Source: Sedimenticola sp.
GTDB taxonomy: Bacteria; Pseudomonadota; Gammaproteobacteria; Chromatiales; Chromatiaceae
Direction of reading: 5' to 3'
DNA: 55,289 nt
Assembly: GCA_026994195.1 (NCBI GenBank)
Contig: JALWRH010000071.1
Location: forward strand, 1-55,289
The notes under the pieces were generated by a model. It made no database searches. It was given only the letters and a program-made list of their open reading frames with translations, and was not told the origin of the DNA. Position numbers and translations under genes: made by a program. Within the stretch, counting starts at the first letter, position 1. Every line of letters starts with the position of its first letter. Of the stretch, positions 38,864-47,932 are shown piece after piece.

Positions 38864-40894
38864 ATGAATATGAAGAAAGGAAAACTGTTGCTCTGTTCCG
38901 GAGGGGTTGCCATGTTTTTGGTACTTCCTTCCGTAGTGGCTGCTCAACCCCGGGTCGATCTGGGTATTGGCGCCCCTGCCACCCTGGATGCCTTGCCTGC
39001 GGGCCGCTTCAGGAATGCTGTTTCTGTGCTCGATCAGGATGCCCAGGCACGGGCATTGCAGTGGTTGCAGAAGATCTCCATCACGAATTCGGATATGGAT
39101 TTCCTCAGGGTGGACCCCAAGGGTGGGGTGTTTGTTGCAGACACTTTTCTGCCCACGGCGCAGGCGCTTGCGGATCAGTCACAAGAGGCCACTCAGATTC
39201 AGCCCGCCATCAGCGCCTCCCAGACCTTCCTGCTGCACAGCCGTCCTGGCGCCTCCAAAACCGTCTATCTGGATTTTGACGGGGAGGTCATCACCGGGTC
39301 TGGCTGGAACAACTATACCTCTGTGGATCCTCTGGTTGCCAAACCTTTTGATATCGATGGCAATCCCAACAGCTTCAGCTCGGAGGAGCTGGCCATGATA
39401 GGTGAAATCTGGCATCGGGTGGCCGAAGACTATGCGCCTTACGATATTGACGTAACCACAGAGTTGCCCTCTGCGTTCAACGCCAACACGGGCAGGATAG
39501 TCATCACAGAAGATACGGATGCCAATGGTGCAGGCATGCCCGCCCAGGGTGCAGGTGGGGTTGCCTATATCGATGTCTTCGGCACCACTTACTACACTAC
39601 CTATTCTCCCGCTCTGGTGTATTTTGACAATCTTGGAGGCGCTGCCACTTTTATCGCCGAAGCCTCGTCTCATGAGTTTGGCCACAACCTGGGGTTGTCA
39701 CATGATGGCTTCGATGATGGCACGAACTTCAACGAGTACTACGGTGGACATGGCAGTGGCTATGTGTCCTGGGCGCCCATCATGGGAGGGGCGTACTACA
39801 CGAACGTGACCCAGTGGAGCAAAGGCGAGTACGCCCATGCCAATCAGACGCAGGATGATCTGGCTATTATTGGCGCAAAGCTCGGGTATGTCGCCGATGA
39901 TCATGGGGATACCCGGGGAACCGCCACTCCCTTGTCCATCGACAGCTCGGGCAATGTGAATGTGAGTAACCCCGAGACAGATCCTCACAACACCCAACCG
40001 GCCAACAAAGGCATCATCGGGGGACGTACTGATGTGGATATGTTCTCCCTGGATGTGGCCGATGGCACAGTCTCTCTGACCGTCACCCCGGCCTGGGACG
40101 CCTTTACGCGCTCCAGTAGCCGGGGCGCCAATCTGGATGTGGAAGCCGTGCTGCTGGATGCCAATGGCGGCCTTGTCGCCTCTGCAGATCCTGTGGATGA
40201 TACAGCGGCAACCGTCACCGCTACAGTGTCCGCCGGGCGCTACTATCTGCAGATCGATGGGGTTGGCAACAACGTCGGTCAGGGATATTCGGACTATGCC
40301 AGTCTGGGCGAGTATTTCATTCGTGGCAGTGTTGCTGCCAGCGTGACGACTTTCAGCGATGTCCCGGCTTCCTACTGGGCCTATGATGCCATCGAGATTA
40401 TGAATACGCGGGGTATCACTTCGGGTTGTGGCGCCGGGCTGTATTGCCCGGAAGGCCTGGTTACCCGGGCAGAGATGGCTGTATTCCTGGAGCGCGCCAT
40501 CAACGGGGGCAGTTTCTCCCCCAACGCCGCCAGCGGCAACGTGTTCTCGGACGTACCCGTGGACTACTGGGCGGCTGCGTGGATAGAGAAACTGGCGTCT
40601 GACGGCATTACCGGCGGATGTGGCGGGGGCCAGTATTGTCCGTCAGCCCAGGTGACGCGCGCCCAGATGGCAGTGTTCCTGCTACGCTCCAAATACGGGG
40701 CTTCCTACACGCCCCCGGCGGCCAGCGGCACCATGTTCAATGATGTTCCCATAGACTACTGGGGAGCGGCCTGGGTGGAAGCGCTGGCCAATGACGGCGT
40801 GACCAGTGGCTGCGGAGGCGGCAACTTCTGTCCGGATGCGCAAGTGAGCCGTGCACAGATGGCCGTGTTCCTGGTCAATACCTTCGGCTGGTGA
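38864..40894 (+). CDS. Secreted zinc metalloprotease with PPC-like domain and three SLH repeats
   Basis: 676 residues. Signal peptide (MNMKKGKLLLCSGGVAMFLVLPSVVAAQ). A metzincin-like catalytic domain with HEFGHNLGLSHD (His270, Glu271, His274, His280) and a following Met-turn (SWAPIMG). A PPC-like beta domain at ~345-490 (DVDMFSLDV...GRYYLQIDG). Three SLH repeats at ~496-550, 560-613 and 622-676, each with the same cysteine pair (SGCGAGLYCPE and variants). AGGAG site upstream of the ATG at 38864. The SLH repeats probably fix the enzyme to the cell surface; the same Cys-type SLH repeat ends the beta-helix pseudogene at 5.7 kb. Substrate unknown. Confidence 0.9.
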   Translation: MNMKKGKLLLCSGGVAMFLVLPSVVAAQPRVDLGIGAPATLDALPAGRFRNAVSVLDQDAQARALQWLQKISITNSDMDFLRVDPKGGVFVADTFLPTAQALADQSQEATQIQPAISASQTFLLHSRPGASKTVYLDFDGEVITGSGWNNYTSVDPLVAKPFDIDGNPNSFSSEELAMIGEIWHRVAEDYAPYDIDVTTELPSAFNANTGRIVITEDTDANGAGMPAQGAGGVAYIDVFGTTYYTTYSPALVYFDNLGGAATFIAEASSHEFGHNLGLSHDGFDDGTNFNEYYGGHGSGYVSWAPIMGGAYYTNVTQWSKGEYAHANQTQDDLAIIGAKLGYVADDHGDTRGTATPLSIDSSGNVNVSNPETDPHNTQPANKGIIGGRTDVDMFSLDVADGTVSLTVTPAWDAFTRSSSRGANLDVEAVLLDANGGLVASADPVDDTAATVTATVSAGRYYLQIDGVGNNVGQGYSDYASLGEYFIRGSVAASVTTFSDVPASYWAYDAIEIMNTRGITSGCGAGLYCPEGLVTRAEMAVFLERAINGGSFSPNAASGNVFSDVPVDYWAAAWIEKLASDGITGGCGGGQYCPSAQVTRAQMAVFLLRSKYGASYTPPAASGTMFNDVPIDYWGAAWVEALANDGVTSGCGGGNFCPDAQVSRAQMAVFLVNTFGW

Positions 40895-40900
40895 GCTGTT

Positions 40901-40926
40901 GGTGGGGCAGTAGTCTCTGCCCCACC
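40901..40926. terminator. Strong hairpin between convergent genes
   Basis: Perfect 10-bp stem GGTGGGGCAG / CTGCCCCACC with the 6-nt loop TAGTCT, between the metalloprotease stop and the OsmC-like gene end. It lacks a long T-run on either side but is placed as a shared terminator or transcript-end hairpin. Confidence 0.6.
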
Positions 40927-40927
40927 C

Positions 40928-41323
40928 TCAAAGCGCTTCCAGAGAGAATGCCGGCGGCTGATGCAGATAGCGCTTCACGGTGCACAGATCCATGGCTTTG
41001 AGGATGCTGTCGCGGTACTTCTCCGGAAAACCCCGGGGCAGGGTCAGGCGGTAATGAACCCTGGCCTCGAACGGCGGCTTGTCATCGCGCTCCCAGTCCA
41101 TTTCCAGGGCCAGGCCTTCGGTGGGCAGGTTCCTGGAATGGCAGAAATTCAGGGCATAGATGCCGGCGCAACTGGCCAGGGCTGACAGAAACAGGTCGAA
41201 AGGCTCAGGCGCGGAAGCTTCGCCGCCGGCTTTTCTGCACTGGTCCGTCCGGATAAGAAAATCCCCGGCCTGAACGTCCACTTTCTTTCCGTCCGGAAAA
41301 TCCACTTTCAGCGTCTGTTTCAT
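40928..41323 (-). CDS. OsmC-like redox protein
   Basis: 131 residues of the OsmC/Ohr fold. The two redox cysteines are visible in LASCAGIYALNFC and DLCTVKRYL. The start at 41323 (MKQTLKVDFPDGKKVDV) is preferred; a longer frame would add 25 unrelated residues and overlap the divergent PAP2 gene start. OsmC-type proteins reduce organic or fatty-acid hydroperoxides; this short subgroup is closer to the YhfA-like branch, whose substrate is not established. Confidence 0.85.
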   Translation of the reverse strand: MKQTLKVDFPDGKKVDVQAGDFLIRTDQCRKAGGEASAPEPFDLFLSALASCAGIYALNFCHSRNLPTEGLALEMDWERDDKPPFEARVHYRLTLPRGFPEKYRDSILKAMDLCTVKRYLHQPPAFSLEAL

Positions 41324-41391
41324 AGCGTGTCTGTTGGTGAATGATGGATAATGCGATTCTGACCCCAACGGCAGGTGAGGCGCATTGACCC

Positions 41392-42159
41392 ATGACAAAA
41401 TCCCAAGCAGATCATCCCTGGCAATGCCCCGCCGGCCTTTGGTTGCGCTGGCTCGCGGCGATGCTGCTGGTGCTGGCGTTGCTCCTGCCCGCTTTTCTGC
41501 TGTCTCCAGGCATCCCTGGCAGTGATGGGCTGCTGCGCCTGTGGTGGGGACTGAGCCTGTCTGCCAGCAAGTACGGCCTGTTCTGGGTAGCCCTGGGCTT
41601 TTCCCTGATGTTGGGGGCGTCTGTCAGACAGTTGTTGAGAGTGCTGCTGCCCGTGCTGTTGATGATTGGCGCGGGAGCCTGGATCAATGAACACCTTGTC
41701 AAACCTTCTGTCGCCCAGCCCCGTCCAGACATCATGTTTCTGGCTTCCGCGGCGGCGGGGCCTGTACTTCCGGAAGGAGCCAGCGCTTTTTATGATCTGC
41801 CGGACAAGGCCAGCCGCAGCCAGCGACTGGAGCAGGTCTGGGGAACGGCTGCCTTGCAACTGCCCGTGCTGCTGCAGGAGCATTGGACAGAAGAAACGGG
41901 TTATTCCTTTCCTTCCGGACATGCTTTCGCCGCCACGGCCCTTGCCGCCTGGCTGTCCCTCTGGGTCATATGCAGGGGGCGGCGCCGGTGGTTGTTGCCT
42001 TTGTTCTGGGGATGGATGCTGGCCGTCTGCTATTCCCGTATCGAACTGGGGGTGCACCGACCGGTGGATATAGGCGCGGGAGCTCTGGAGGGCTTGGTGC
42101 TAGTAGTGCTTCTCAGTCTGGTGCTTGACGGGTGGGTTCGCTACCGGAGCAGGGGTTAG
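41392..42159 (+). CDS. PAP2-family membrane phosphatase (PgpB-like)
   Basis: 255 residues with about six membrane helices. The three phosphatase motifs are complete: K-x6-RP (KPSVAQPRP, ~residues 105-113), PSGH (SFPSGHAF) and SR-x5-H-x3-D (SRIELGVHRPVD). Such enzymes dephosphorylate phosphatidylglycerol-phosphate, undecaprenyl pyrophosphate or lipid A in the periplasmic leaflet. Context does not choose between these. Divergent from the OsmC-like gene. Confidence 0.9.
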   Translation: MTKSQADHPWQCPAGLWLRWLAAMLLVLALLLPAFLLSPGIPGSDGLLRLWWGLSLSASKYGLFWVALGFSLMLGASVRQLLRVLLPVLLMIGAGAWINEHLVKPSVAQPRPDIMFLASAAAGPVLPEGASAFYDLPDKASRSQRLEQVWGTAALQLPVLLQEHWTEETGYSFPSGHAFAATALAAWLSLWVICRGRRRWLLPLFWGWMLAVCYSRIELGVHRPVDIGAGALEGLVLVVLLSLVLDGWVRYRSRG

Positions 42160-42185
42160 TCCGCAAGGAATAGGGGAATGCTTAT

Positions 42186-42545
42186 ATGAGTAATGATATA
42201 GATGATAGAGTCATTGATTTTGTTGCGAATTACGTTGGGATCGATGCAAGAGAAATAAACAATAGAACAACAGTGAATGATGAATTAGGTGTTGATGGTG
42301 ATGACGGGCTGGATATGCTGGAGGGTTTTTCAAAAGAGTTTGATGTTGATATTTCTTCAATGGAAGTAATATACTTTTCTTCGGAGGGATTGGACTTTTC
42401 TATAATATTTTCTCCAGTACTAAGCGTTCTAGGTGTATTGGGATTGGTTGATGCAAAGCGGAAACATATTCGTCCATTAACTGTTTCCACTATGATTGAG
42501 TCTGCAAAAAATAAGGTATGGATAGACAACAACAAGGGAAGATGA
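42186..42545 (+). CDS. DUF1493 family protein (acyl-carrier-like fold)
   Basis: 119 residues, AT-rich unlike all neighbours (codons such as AAT, GAT and ATA dominate). The N-terminal ~60 residues (VIDFVANYVGID, TTVNDELGVDGDDGLDMLEGFSKEFDVDISSM) follow the four-helix pattern of acyl carrier proteins as in DUF1493. The phosphopantetheine DSL serine is replaced (DGLDML), so it is probably not a working carrier. The second half includes a hydrophobic stretch (SIIFSPVLSVLGVLGLV). It forms, with the next gene, a small imported-looking island. Confidence 0.78.
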   Translation: MSNDIDDRVIDFVANYVGIDAREINNRTTVNDELGVDGDDGLDMLEGFSKEFDVDISSMEVIYFSSEGLDFSIIFSPVLSVLGVLGLVDAKRKHIRPLTVSTMIESAKNKVWIDNNKGR

Positions 42546-42729
42546 GAACAATGAAAATAGAAAGTATCTGCCAGTTTCATCAATTGGTATGCCTTCGGAA
42601 ACGCACCCTGTCTCTCCGCCAGGTGAGGAGAGGGCGGCCAGGCCAGTATGATTATCAAGCTGTTATGGGGGCTATTGACCGTTTCGGAGCGTCAATTGGC
42701 GGGTGTCCAATTATCCAATTCTTCATGCC
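42546..42729 (+). other. Short gap inside the AT-rich island
   Basis: 184 bp between the DUF1493 gene and the membrane protein gene. A 60-codon open frame (42551-42733) exists, but its middle is a GC-rich patch (42595-42655) out of keeping with the flanks and its product looks unlike a protein. It could be a scar, decayed gene or untranslated spacer. Confidence 0.4.
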
Positions 42730-43041
42730 ATGAGATTGTCATCCATCGATTTCTTAGGATGCGGGTTTCCTGAGGAGTATATCTTTATTGGCGCGGTAAC
42801 ATTGTCTGCGATAATTATGGCTTCGTTTGTGTTATTGCATTTATTAGTTGATGAGAAATATTTTAATGGGCAAACGTGGCTACCGATTGTTTTTCATCTT
42901 TTTAATAAAGATGTATTTACAAGACCAGGAAATGTTATTCGAGTAGTGTTGATGATATCTTTATTGTTGTTGGTAGTGTTGTTTGTTGGAGTATATTATC
43001 TATACAAATATGAAATACTAACCTGTGGGCAAATTAGATAA
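42730..43041 (+). CDS. Small membrane protein with two helices, unknown function
   Basis: 103 residues from the ATG at 42730 (a GTG nine codons upstream is an alternative start). Two clear membrane segments, YIFIGAVTLSAIIMASFVLL (~20-39) and VVLMISLLLLVVLFVGVYYL (~74-93), flank a ~35-residue loop with aromatic residues (FNGQTWLPIVFHLFNKDVF). AT-rich like the DUF1493 gene. No family was recognised. In other genomes DUF1493 genes often lie beside small membrane proteins, as I recall, so the two may act together. Confidence 0.65.
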   Translation: MRLSSIDFLGCGFPEEYIFIGAVTLSAIIMASFVLLHLLVDEKYFNGQTWLPIVFHLFNKDVFTRPGNVIRVVLMISLLLLVVLFVGVYYLYKYEILTCGQIR

Positions 43042-43083
43042 AAGGTAAGATCGTATATACATGATGGGATGGGTGTCAATGGG

Positions 43084-43677
43084 CTATTCTCTGACGGCCA
43101 TGGCCACCGTATAGCTCTTGCCTTGCTTGATCTTCTTGTGGTTGCCGAATACTTCCTTGAAACTGCGGGCGATGAACTGGCGCAGCCCCGTGATGACCAC
43201 CACGTAGAAGCGGCCGCCGGGTTCCAGTCGATCTTTTATGTCGTTGAAGAACAGGTAGTAATGCTCCTTGCCGGTTTTGGCGGGCAGGTTGGTGACCGCC
43301 AGGGTGAAGCGCTGGTCGGCGGGCACCTGGTTCAATCCGTTGGACAGGTAGATGTTCACGTTGCTTATGCTGTTCAACTCTGCGTTCTTGCGCGCGTAGT
43401 CCACGGCCACGAAGTCCTTGTCCACCAGGGTGCAGTGTCCCTGGGGGGCGCTCTTGGCGATGGCCAGTCCCAGGGGGCCATAGCCGCACCCCAGGTCGAT
43501 GGCCTGTTCGTCGGGCTTCACTTCCAGGTGCCTGAGCAATAAGTGGGTGCCGGCATCGATGGCTTTGGGGGAGAACAGGCCCCAGGTCGTGTGGAAGATC
43601 ATGGGGTGCCCCAGAAGTTGATCCTGGATTACCAGATCCTGGCGCAGTTTGTCGAGGTCGAGGTCTTTTTGGTTCAT
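43084..43677 (-). CDS. RsmC-like class I methyltransferase
   Basis: 197 residues. SAM motif AIDLGCGYGPLGLAIA and the post-strand-4 motif NLPAKTGKEHYY in the place of the NPPF/NPPY of RsmC/RlmG nucleic-acid N-methyltransferases. FHTTWGLFSPKAIDAGTHLLL is the substrate-proximal segment typical of RsmC C-terminal halves. The protein lacks the degenerate N-terminal domain of E. coli RsmC. An rRNA guanine-N2 methylation role is possible but not proven. The ATG overlaps the moeB stop (ATGA). Confidence 0.85.
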   Translation of the reverse strand: MNQKDLDLDKLRQDLVIQDQLLGHPMIFHTTWGLFSPKAIDAGTHLLLRHLEVKPDEQAIDLGCGYGPLGLAIAKSAPQGHCTLVDKDFVAVDYARKNAELNSISNVNIYLSNGLNQVPADQRFTLAVTNLPAKTGKEHYYLFFNDIKDRLEPGGRFYVVVITGLRQFIARSFKEVFGNHKKIKQGKSYTVAMAVRE

Positions 43678-44423
43678 GGGTGGGGGTTCCCGCATACAGG
43701 GCAATGAGGATCGGCCTTGAGCTTCAGACTGCGGATTTGCATGCTGAGTCCGTCGATGAGCAGCAGGCGGCCGCTGAGGGGTTCACCTGCGCCGGACAAC
43801 AGCTTGAGGGCTTCCGTAGCCTGGATGCTGCCGATAATGCCGGTCACAGGAGCGAGGATGCCGTTGTTGGCGCAACTGTCATCCAGGTCGCCGCTGTCGC
43901 CATACAGGCAGTGGTAACAGGGGGCGCCCGGCCGGTCGCAGAATACGGCTACCTGTCCTTCCCAGCGGATCGCCGAGCCGGACACCAGAGGTACGCCCTG
44001 GGACACGCAGGCGCGGTTGATGGCGAAGCGGCTGGTGAAATTGTCGGTGCAGTCCAGAACCAGGTCGGCCCGGGATACCTGCTGGGTCAACTGTTGCTCA
44101 TCCATCCTGGATTCGATCTGGTGGGTGTTGCAGCCAGGATTGATTTCCCGAATCATCTTTGCCGCAGAGCGGGGCTTGGGCTGCTCGATCTGGCTGTAGG
44201 TATGAACGATCTGGCGTTGCAGGTTGCTCAGGTCCACCCGGTCAAAATCCGCCAGCACCAGTTCACCCACGCCGGCGGCAGCGAGATACATGGCGACGGG
44301 AGAACCCAGCCCGCCCAAGCCCATGATCAGCACCCGGGCGTCGAGCAGGCGCTGCTGGCCCTGTACGTCGATCTGGGGCAGCATGATCTGGCGGCTGTAC
44401 TGGAGCAGTTGTTCGTCGTTCAT
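43674..44423 (-). CDS. moeB: Sulfur-carrier adenylyltransferase MoeB/ThiF family
   Basis: 249 residues. ATP-binding GLGGLG (35-40), adenylation Asp in DCTDNFTSR, and two zinc-binding cysteine pairs (CYHC and CPVC). It activates the C-terminal glycine of a small sulfur carrier (MoaD, ThiS or a homologue). In gammaproteobacteria a MoeB/HesA-type gene after prmC is common, so moeB is the usual name; a ThiF role cannot be excluded. The start at 44423 overlaps the prmC stop (ATGA). Confidence 0.92.
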   Translation of the reverse strand: MNDEQLLQYSRQIMLPQIDVQGQQRLLDARVLIMGLGGLGSPVAMYLAAAGVGELVLADFDRVDLSNLQRQIVHTYSQIEQPKPRSAAKMIREINPGCNTHQIESRMDEQQLTQQVSRADLVLDCTDNFTSRFAINRACVSQGVPLVSGSAIRWEGQVAVFCDRPGAPCYHCLYGDSGDLDDSCANNGILAPVTGIIGSIQATEALKLLSGAGEPLSGRLLLIDGLSMQIRSLKLKADPHCPVCGNPHP

Positions 44424-45247
44424 GGGCAGGGAGGATAGCACCCAAGGGTGACCCTGTCCTGCCCGCCCAGGTCCTGCCGGGTGGTGGCCTGCATGAATCC
44501 TGCCCTGTCGAACAGGTCGCGCACGGCCTTTCCCTGATTGAAGCCATGCTCCACCAGCAGCCAGCCACCGGGCAGCAGGTAGCCGGGGGCTTCCCTGATG
44601 ACAGTGCGCAGGTCGTCCAGGCCGTCGCTGCCTGCGGCCAGGGCTTCTGGCGGCTCCCAGGGCAAGCCGTCCTCCTGAAGATGGGGGTCATCCGCCATGA
44701 CGTAAGGGGGGTTGCTGAGGATGAGCCGGTATTTCCTGCTGTCGGAGAGGGCCTGGTACCAGTGGCCCTGGATGAAATCCACGTTGGCCGCCTGGTGCCG
44801 GGTGGCGTTCCTTTGGGCGATTGCCAGGGCGGCGCTGCTGGTATCCGTGGCGGTGATGCGCCAGCCGGGCTTTTCCCTGGACAGGGCGATGGCGATGGCG
44901 CCGCTGCCTGTGCCCAGTTCCAGCACAGGGATTTCTTCCGGCAGGTCCAGGGTCAGGGCCAGTTCTACCAGCTGTTCCGTTTCCGGCCGGGGAATGAGCA
45001 CGGCGGGAGTCACTTCGAGGTTCAGGGACCAGAATTCCTTTTCCCCGATGAGGTAGGCCAGGGGTTCGCCCTGGAGGCGGCGGTGAAGAAGCTGCAGATA
45101 GCGTTGCTGTTGCGCCAGGGTCAGTTCATGTTCCGGCCAGGCGAACAGCCAGCTGCGGTCTTTTTCCAGTACATGGGCCAGGATCAGGGGAGCGTCCTCC
45201 AGGTCGTCCCTGCGGGCTTGGGCCAGAAGCTCGGCAACGCTGCTCAC
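44420..45247 (-). CDS. prmC: Release-factor glutamine methyltransferase
   Basis: 275 residues. Methylates the Gln of the GGQ motif in release factors. Substrate-loop IPRPETE (85-91), SAM motif [13 protein letters not shown] (109-121) and catalytic NPPY (Asn179-Tyr182) are present. The start is a GTG at 45245-45247 overlapping the prfA stop; the frame is open further upstream inside prfA but that part is not PrmC-like. hemA-prfA-prmC is the classic order. Confidence 0.96.
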   Translation of the reverse strand: MSSVAELLAQARRDDLEDAPLILAHVLEKDRSWLFAWPEHELTLAQQQRYLQLLHRRLQGEPLAYLIGEKEFWSLNLEVTPAVLIPRPETEQLVELALTLDLPEEIPVLELGTGSGAIAIALSREKPGWRITATDTSSAALAIAQRNATRHQAANVDFIQGHWYQALSDSRKYRLILSNPPYVMADDPHLQEDGLPWEPPEALAAGSDGLDDLRTVIREAPGYLLPGGWLLVEHGFNQGKAVRDLFDRAGFMQATTRQDLGGQDRVTLGCYPPCP

Positions 45248-46323
45248 TGCCTGGCCAGTTCGGCAAGCTGCTCGGCCTGGAATTCCTGTCTCAGGGGGTC
45301 GATGATCTGGTCCAGGTTGCCGGCCATGATTTCGTCCAGCTTGTACAGGGTCAGGTTGATGCGGTGATCCGTGACCCGGTTCTGTGGAAAGTTGTAAGTG
45401 CGGATACGCTCTGAGCGGTCGCCACTGCCTACCTGCAGGCGGCGGTCTGCCGCCTGGGCCTGATGCTGTTCTTCCTGGGCGGATGACAGCAGACGGGCTT
45501 GCAGCAGGGACAGGGCGCGGGCCTTGTTCTTGTGCTGGGAGCGTTCGTCCTGGCATTCCACCACCAGGCCGCTGGGCAAGTGGGTGATGCGTACCGCCGA
45601 GTCGGTCTTGTTCACATGCTGGCCCCCGGCACCGGAAGCCCGGTAGGTATCGATGCGCAGGTCGCTGTTGTCGATTTCGATGGCGTCGATGCTGTCGGCC
45701 TCCGGGAGGATAGCGACGGTCACGGCCGACGTGTGTATGCGCCCCTGGGATTCGGTTTCTGGGACCCGCTGCACCCGGTGAGTGCCGGATTCGAACTTGA
45801 GGCGGGAATACACGTCCTGACCGATGATTCTCACGACGATTTCTTTGTGCCCCCCGTGCTCGCCGGGGCTGTTGCTGATGGTCTCGGTGCGCCATCCCTG
45901 GGTTTCGGCATAGCGCAGGTAAGCTTTGAGCAGGTCGCCCGCGAACAGGGCGGCTTCGGCGCCACCGGTGCCAGCACGGATCTCCAGGAAGATGTTGCGT
46001 TCGTCATTGGGGTCCCGGGGCAACAGCAGTTTCTGCAGTTCGGGTTCCAGTTCCTGTTGCTGGCGTTTGGCGTCCGCCAGGGACTCTTCCGCCAGCTCGG
46101 CCATTTCCGGGTCGGTGAGCATCTCCCGGGCGGAACGGATTTCTTCCTCGGTGTCGAGATAGCGGCGATAGCATTGGCTCACGGGTTCGAGCTGGGCGTA
46201 TTCCTGGCTCAGGTTGCGAAACCTGTTCTGGTCATTCTGCACTTCAGGGTCGGAGAGCAGACCGGTGATCTCCTCGAACCGATCCTGGATCTGTTCGAGT
46301 TTGCTGCGGATGCTGTCCTTCAT
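45244..46323 (-). CDS. prfA: Peptide chain release factor 1
   Basis: 359 residues. Recognises UAA and UAG. The codon-recognition tripeptide (PxT) is PET at 188-190, and the GGQ motif is at 233-235 in [16 protein letters not shown]. Start ATG overlaps the hemA stop (ATGA), so translation is coupled; prmC, which modifies its GGQ, overlaps the 3' end. Confidence 0.98.
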   Translation of the reverse strand: MKDSIRSKLEQIQDRFEEITGLLSDPEVQNDQNRFRNLSQEYAQLEPVSQCYRRYLDTEEEIRSAREMLTDPEMAELAEESLADAKRQQQELEPELQKLLLPRDPNDERNIFLEIRAGTGGAEAALFAGDLLKAYLRYAETQGWRTETISNSPGEHGGHKEIVVRIIGQDVYSRLKFESGTHRVQRVPETESQGRIHTSAVTVAILPEADSIDAIEIDNSDLRIDTYRASGAGGQHVNKTDSAVRITHLPSGLVVECQDERSQHKNKARALSLLQARLLSSAQEEQHQAQAADRRLQVGSGDRSERIRTYNFPQNRVTDHRINLTLYKLDEIMAGNLDQIIDPLRQEFQAEQLAELARQ

Positions 46324-47573
46324 TTATCGAGCTGGAACAGGGTGGTGGCGGCCTCCAGCAGTTCCCTCTGGCCATTTGAACCGGCTTCCCGGAGCTGGGA
46401 ACTGGGGGTATGCAGAAGTTTGTTGGTCAGGGTATTGGCCAGGAATTCCAGGACCTGTTCCGGGGCGGTGCCGTTGTCCAGCATGCGCTGCGCCTTGCCC
46501 AGGGTTTCCTCCTTGATGCGGTTGGCCTGGCCGCGGTAGGTCTGGATCATCTCCACGGCGTCCAGGGAACGGAGCCAGGCGATGAACTCCCCGGTACGCA
46601 GTTCGATGATCTCAGCGGCCTGTTCAGCTGCCTGCTGGCGGGACTTGAGGTTTTCCTGGATGACTTCTTCCAGATCGTCCACGGTGTACAGGTACACATC
46701 GCGTAGATCACGCACTTCGGCTTCGATGTCCCTGGGCACAGCGATGTCCACCATGAACATGGGTTGGTGCCGACGTTGCTTGAGAGCGCTTTCCACCGCG
46801 CCCTTGCCCAATACGGGAACCGGGCTGGCGGTAGAGGAGATGACGATATCCGCCTCCGGCAGATGGGTGGGGATCTCGGTCAGGCCAATGGCATAGCCGC
46901 CGAACTGCTCCGCCAGTTCATGGGCCTTGGCCACGGTGCGGTTGGCCACAATGATGCGTCCGATGCTCTGCTGCTGAAGGTGGCGGGCCGTGAGTTCTAT
47001 GGTTTCTCCGGCGCCGATGAGCAAGGCGGTCTGTTTGGACAGGTCAGAAAATATCTGCCGGGACAGGCTTACGGCAGCGAAAGCCACGGATACCGGGCTG
47101 TCACCAATGGCCGTATCCGTGCGCACCTGTTTGGCCGTGGAAAAGCTGTGCTGGAACAGACGTCCGAGGATCTTGCCCACGGTGCCGGCATCCGAGGCCG
47201 TCTGCCAGGCAGATTTCACCTGGCCGAGAATCTGAGGTTCTCCCAGCACCAGGGAATTCAATCCGCTGGCCACACGCAGCAGGTGTTCCACGGCCTTGTG
47301 TTCCTGGTGCAGGTAGAGGTAGGCGGACAGGTTGCCGGTTTCCAGCCCGTGGAAGCGCGCCAGCCAGGCCTGCAACTGATCCGGATTCAGGTCGCAGCCA
47401 TGGCAGTAGACTTCTGTGCGGTTGCAGGTGGACAGGATCACAGCCTCGCTGGCGCCTTCTGATTCGGTCAGACTGCGCAGAGCACCGACGATGATGTCCG
47501 GACCGAAAGTAACTCGTTCGCGAATATCCACCGGGGCCGTCGTGTGATTCAAACCCAGAACAAGAAGTGTCAT
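46320..47573 (-). CDS. hemA: Glutamyl-tRNA reductase
   Basis: 417 residues. First committed step of C5-type tetrapyrrole synthesis, reducing Glu-tRNA to glutamate-1-semialdehyde. Catalytic Cys50 in [23 protein letters not shown] at the N-terminus; NADPH domain with [15 protein letters not shown]-terminal dimerisation helix. First gene of the minus-strand run hemA-prfA-prmC-moeB-methyltransferase. Confidence 0.98.
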   Translation of the reverse strand: MTLLVLGLNHTTAPVDIRERVTFGPDIIVGALRSLTESEGASEAVILSTCNRTEVYCHGCDLNPDQLQAWLARFHGLETGNLSAYLYLHQEHKAVEHLLRVASGLNSLVLGEPQILGQVKSAWQTASDAGTVGKILGRLFQHSFSTAKQVRTDTAIGDSPVSVAFAAVSLSRQIFSDLSKQTALLIGAGETIELTARHLQQQSIGRIIVANRTVAKAHELAEQFGGYAIGLTEIPTHLPEADIVISSTASPVPVLGKGAVESALKQRRHQPMFMVDIAVPRDIEAEVRDLRDVYLYTVDDLEEVIQENLKSRQQAAEQAAEIIELRTGEFIAWLRSLDAVEMIQTYRGQANRIKEETLGKAQRMLDNGTAPEQVLEFLANTLTNKLLHTPSSQLREAGSNGQRELLEAATTLFQLDK

Positions 47574-47932
47574 GGTAGTCTGAGGTGCGGATCCTGATAA
47601 TTGGCCAAGAAAAGAAATTTTGTGCTATCGGGGGGGCGAATGCAAGCTGCAGATGACCTTTTTATGGTTGATTTGCCAGAGGAAAATCTCCTTTTCGGTA
47701 TATCAGCATATACTTGCATAGCACAAACTAAAATAAATTTCATTGAAAAACAGTGGTAAGTTTTGTCTTTTTGGTTAATAATCCACACCATGCCAGGATT
47801 GCTGTCGGGGTTTGCCCCATAGGAAAAGTCAGGAAGGAATCGGCTCCGGCTTTTCGTGTAGCACAGGTAAGGTGCCGCCACTAAGAAGTTAAAACAACTA
47901 TAAATACTCTAAAGTACAGAGTTGGGGGAGAG
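47574..47932. other. Divergent region hemA | LolA-like gene
   Basis: 359 bp without a gene, more AT-rich than its neighbours. It must carry the hemA promoter (left) and that of the LolA-like/DUF1302 block (right). A short inverted repeat ACTCT-N7-AGAGT lies at 47906-47922, right before the GGGGGAG ribosome site of the gene at 47933, a position suited to an operator or translational hairpin. No clear -35/-10 pair could be assigned. Confidence 0.5.

Noticed and set aside
42551-42733. 60-codon open frame between the DUF1493 and membrane protein genes
   Set aside because: Mixed base composition and no protein-like pattern; kept only as a note on the gap.
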